A stretch of DNA of 64,000 bases from the NCBI RefSeq assembly GCF_004827385.1, contig NZ_SRXN01000001.1, positions 1-64,000 on the forward strand. The letters run 5' to 3'. How positions within the stretch are numbered: position 1 is the first letter of the stretch; each line of letters begins with the position of its first letter. Positions 62,055 to 64,000 of the stretch are shown piece by piece. The position numbers and the translations under genes are program-made. The notes below the pieces were generated by a model, which worked only from the letters and a program-made list of their open reading frames with translations, did no database searches and had not been told where the DNA came from. This stretch comes from Ensifer sp. MPMI2T (GTDB lineage Bacteria > Pseudomonadota > Alphaproteobacteria > Rhizobiales > Rhizobiaceae).

Positions 62055-62477
62055 ATGTACAAAAAAATCATCGTCCCGATCGCCATGGATCAGCTGGAGC
62101 ATGGCGAATCCGTTCTCAGCATCGCCGAGAAGCTGATCGACGAAGGGGGCGAAATCGTCCTGCTCAACGTCGTCGAGGACCTCAACGCCTATGCGCAGGG
62201 ATACATGATTGTCGATTTTCCGCTGGAGATGATCGAGGAGTCGCGCAAACATGCCATCAAGACGTTGGAAGCGTTGAAGACCAAGCATGGGATCAAGGGG
62301 CGAATCGAAATCCGTACCGGCGGAGCGGCCGGCACCATCAACGCTCTCGCCAAGGAAGAGAATGCGGATCTCGTGATTATTGCTTCGCATCGGCCGGGTT
62401 TGATCGATTACTTTATCGGTTCGACCGCCAGCCGCGTCGTCAGCCATTGCCCCTGCGCCGTCCTCGTCGACCGGTAA
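62055..62477 (+). CDS. Universal stress protein (UspA family)
   Basis: A 140-residue single-domain Usp. It starts MYKKIIVPIAMDQLEHGESVL and has the nucleotide-binding loop near ADLVIIASHRPGLIDYFIGSTASRVV, close to the G-2x-G-9x-G(S/T) ATP motif. It probably helps survival under low oxygen, given the FixK box upstream and its usual role elsewhere. GAAGGAG precedes the ATG. A palindrome and then the DksA-type gene follow within 60 bases. Confidence 0.93.
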   Translation: MYKKIIVPIAMDQLEHGESVLSIAEKLIDEGGEIVLLNVVEDLNAYAQGYMIVDFPLEMIEESRKHAIKTLEALKTKHGIKGRIEIRTGGAAGTINALAKEENADLVIIASHRPGLIDYFIGSTASRVVSHCPCAVLVDR

Positions 62478-62495
62478 AATATCAAGAACAAGAAT

Positions 62496-62519
62496 GCGGC
62501 GTGGTTCGAACCACGCCGC
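62496..62519. terminator. Long perfect hairpin between uspA-like and dksA-like genes
   Basis: GCGGCGTGGTTC and GAACCACGCCGC are exact complements with no spacer, so the folded stem is about 10 bp with a short loop. There is no U-run, so it may partly end or protect the first gene's mRNA rather than stop it fully. The next gene starts 18 bases on. Confidence 0.55.
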
Positions 62520-62537
62520 GACCAAGGAGCCCTGCAA

Positions 62538-62879
62538 ATGGAAAAGTACGCGCTTGATGACTTTCGCGAACAGCTTCTCCGCCGCAAACGCGAGCTTTAT
62601 GGCCGGCTGGTGAAGATCGAGGAGGACCTCGATCAACCGATGAATGCCGACGTACCGGATCGCGTCACCGAACGAGAAAACGACGAGGTATTGGAGGGCC
62701 TCGGCCTCGCAGGTCAGGGCGAAATCCGCGCCATTGATGCCGCTCTGGACCGAATTGAGTCCGGAACCTTCGGCATCTGTGTGCGCTGCGGTGACCCGAT
62801 TTCGCCGGAAAGATTGCATGCGGTGCCGCACGCTCCGCTCTGCCAGACCTGTGCGGCGGAGGTAGCGCGCGCAAAATAA
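62538..62879 (+). CDS. TraR/DksA-family zinc-finger protein
   Basis: A 113-residue protein. The N-terminal coiled coil (DDFREQLLRRKRELYGRLVKI) is followed by the zinc finger with Cys81, Cys84, Cys102 and Cys105 (ICVRCGD and LCQTCA). DksA-like proteins enter the RNA polymerase secondary channel; this short form lacks the full length of DksA, so binding is inferred. AAGGAG precedes it. It follows the UspA-like gene and probably shares its FixK-controlled promoter. Confidence 0.88.
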   Translation: MEKYALDDFREQLLRRKRELYGRLVKIEEDLDQPMNADVPDRVTERENDEVLEGLGLAGQGEIRAIDAALDRIESGTFGICVRCGDPISPERLHAVPHAPLCQTCAAEVARAK

Positions 62880-63162
62880 GCTGGGCTCACGCAATTTCGT
62901 TTGGCGCCTCTCTCGATCGCTGACGCACTTGAGTGCCGAGGATTGCCGTTCCGATAGTCAGCCGGCGAGGCAAACTGCGTCCACTTTCGGGGACATCAGC
63001 CGATTGTTGTAATAGGTTGCAAAAATTGATCCTTTCGTCGTTCGGCGGCTCTTTGCTGCGGGCGCGTCCTGTGGCACGTTAAACGGGTAGAACACGTGCC
63101 TGTACCGGACCGAACATCAGCCGCCGATGGGAAATTGTATAAATTTCCGGTTGCTGCGGATC
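62880..63162. other. Intergenic stretch with two inverted repeats
   Basis: About 280 bases before the last mosaic repeat. It holds GCACGT...ACGTGC (63075-63100) and GGAAATT-GTATA-AATTTCC (63130-63148). I saw no gene. Confidence 0.4.
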
Positions 63163-63267
63163 CTACAGCGCCGCGCGTCTTATCAGACGCGCAAAGGACG
63201 CTGTGCACTTTGAATTGCTGCATGTTCTTGTCCTTTAACGGCTACGATTAAAGGCGACATGCAGTAG
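63163..63267 (-). repeat. Mosaic palindromic repeat, - orientation
   Basis: CTACAGCGCCGCGCGTC with GACGCGCAAAGGACGCTGTG, then GCATGTTCTTGTCCTTTAA with a degenerate TTAAAGGCGACATGCAG arm. It closes just ahead of the hemolysin III-family gene, and in-frame ATG codons at 63270 and 63297 fall in or at its edge. Confidence 0.75.
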
Positions 63268-63329
63268 GCATGAGCGGCCCTTTGTGCGTCCAAGGGATGT
63301 ATGACGCTGGCGTCGAGGGGAGGGATCGC

Positions 63330-63992
63330 GTGGAGATTGACGGTGTCAAGTGGAACTATGACCGGTCCGAATTGATTGCGGATGGAATCGTTCACGGTAT
63401 CGGTCTTGCGGCAGCGCTTTGCGGTGTCACGGCGCTGATTTTCTATGCAACCCTTTGGAGCACGTCCGGCCAGCTTGCCGCCGCCTGGATTTACGGTGTC
63501 GGGCTCGTCGCCACCCTATCGGTATCCTTCCTCTACAATCTCTTGCCGATCTGCCGGGTGAAGTGGCTTTTGCGTCGGCTCGACCATTCCTCGATCTTCG
63601 TGCTGATCGCGGCGACCTATACGCCGTTTCTACAGCGCGGCTGGGACAATCCGTTCCTTTCCAGAATGCTGCTCGGTATCTGGGCCATCGCCGCCCTCGG
63701 GATAGTGATCAAGTGTCTCTTCCCCGGGCGGTTCGATCGGCTCGCGATCCTGCTCTATCTCGGCTTGGGCTGGAGCGGCGTGCTTGCCGCCCGGTCGCTT
63801 TTATCCACGCTGACGGCGACGACACTGATCCTGATACTGATCGGCGGCGTTATCTACTCGACGGGCGTGATCTTCCATGTCTGGGAACGCCTGCGCTTCC
63901 AGAACGCAATCTGGCATGGCTTTGTCGTTGCAGGTTCGGCGGTTCATTACTCGGCGGTCGTGACCTGCTTCAGCGGCGCGGCGCTCTCCTGA
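63330..63992 (+). CDS. Hemolysin III-family membrane protein
   Basis: A 220-residue, seven-segment membrane protein of the hemolysin III/YqfA (PAQR-like) family. Segments include GIVHGIGLAAALCGVTALIFYAT, LLGIWAIAALGIVIKCL and HGFVVAGSAVHYSAVVTCF. The conserved Ser/His/Asp residues of the family are in DHSSIFVLIAATYTPF and IWHGFVVAGSAVHY. I chose GTG 63330 because GAGGGGAGGG lies just ahead; ATG 63297 is an alternative. The true function, despite the name, is not haemolysis in most bacteria. Confidence 0.88.
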   Translation: MEIDGVKWNYDRSELIADGIVHGIGLAAALCGVTALIFYATLWSTSGQLAAAWIYGVGLVATLSVSFLYNLLPICRVKWLLRRLDHSSIFVLIAATYTPFLQRGWDNPFLSRMLLGIWAIAALGIVIKCLFPGRFDRLAILLYLGLGWSGVLAARSLLSTLTATTLILILIGGVIYSTGVIFHVWERLRFQNAIWHGFVVAGSAVHYSAVVTCFSGAALS

Positions 63993-64000
63993 CTCACTCA

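Overview
The window is a GC-rich alphaproteobacterial chromosome segment, most likely from Sinorhizobium/Ensifer close to S. meliloti or S. medicae. The evidence is the betI-betC-betB-betA operon with choline sulfatase (the rhizobial arrangement), a free-standing cysN without APS kinase next to cysD and an APS-type cysH, an ohrR-ohr pair, an Fe/Mn superoxide dismutase, a PQQ glucose dehydrogenase, a tRNA-Pro(CGG) gene of the kind phage 16-3 uses in S. meliloti, and many rhizobial intergenic mosaic palindromes. I found no rRNA, CRISPR array, transposase or prophage. It reads as core chromosome.

Layout. 0-8.7 kb: the 5' part of a metallo-hydrolase, tRNA-Gln, an unusual pair (a 902-residue coiled-coil protein built from 148-residue repeats, then a Gly/Ser/Thr-rich exported protein), a gamma-glutamyltransferase, a small lipoprotein, tRNA-Pro and two small ORFs. 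8.7-19 kb: sulfur and osmoprotection block. cysHDN reads left, two small membrane/exported genes read right, then betICBA reads left, with a perfect palindrome upstream of betI. 19-32 kb: an HdeD-like protein, two large cyclic-di-GMP proteins, a quinone oxidoreductase, a possible short peptide or sRNA gene, an asparaginase, a DeoR regulator divergent from a small deoxyribosyltransferase-like gene, a frameshifted GST, a LysR regulator and an intact GST. 32-45 kb: an L,D-transpeptidase, ohrR/ohr, a YjgR-type ATPase, an aldo-keto reductase, an MFS pump with divergent LysR, a HAD dehalogenase, a protein phosphatase, a Zn alcohol dehydrogenase, a class IV aminotransferase and a TetR/membrane-protein unit with matching operators. 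45-64 kb: superoxide dismutase, a WYL regulator divergent from a LysE exporter, two cytochromes c, PfpI, GNAT, MerR, gcd, selO, a homocysteine methyltransferase-like gene with divergent TetR, oligopeptidase B, a VOC dioxygenase-like gene, a universal-stress/DksA-type unit preceded by a perfect FixK/FNR box, and a hemolysin III-family protein.

How the genes fit together. The bet operon takes up choline-O-sulfate and choline metabolism: BetC frees choline and sulfate, BetA and BetB oxidise choline to glycine betaine, and BetI represses. CysDN and CysH, 1-2 kb away, activate and reduce sulfate, so sulfate freed by BetC could feed them. Other genes cover oxidative stress (ohr, sod, GSTs, quinone oxidoreductase), periplasmic oxidation (gcd, cytochromes c) and c-di-GMP signalling. 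Regulator/target pairs with visible inverted repeats occur at betI, ohrR, the DeoR pair, the TetR unit near 45 kb, the WYL/LysE pair and the TetR near 57 kb.

Intergenic regions are crowded with two kinds of repeat: a mosaic palindromic element (about ten copies, both orientations) and a REP-like element (three copies), one of which supplies the 3' end of betI.
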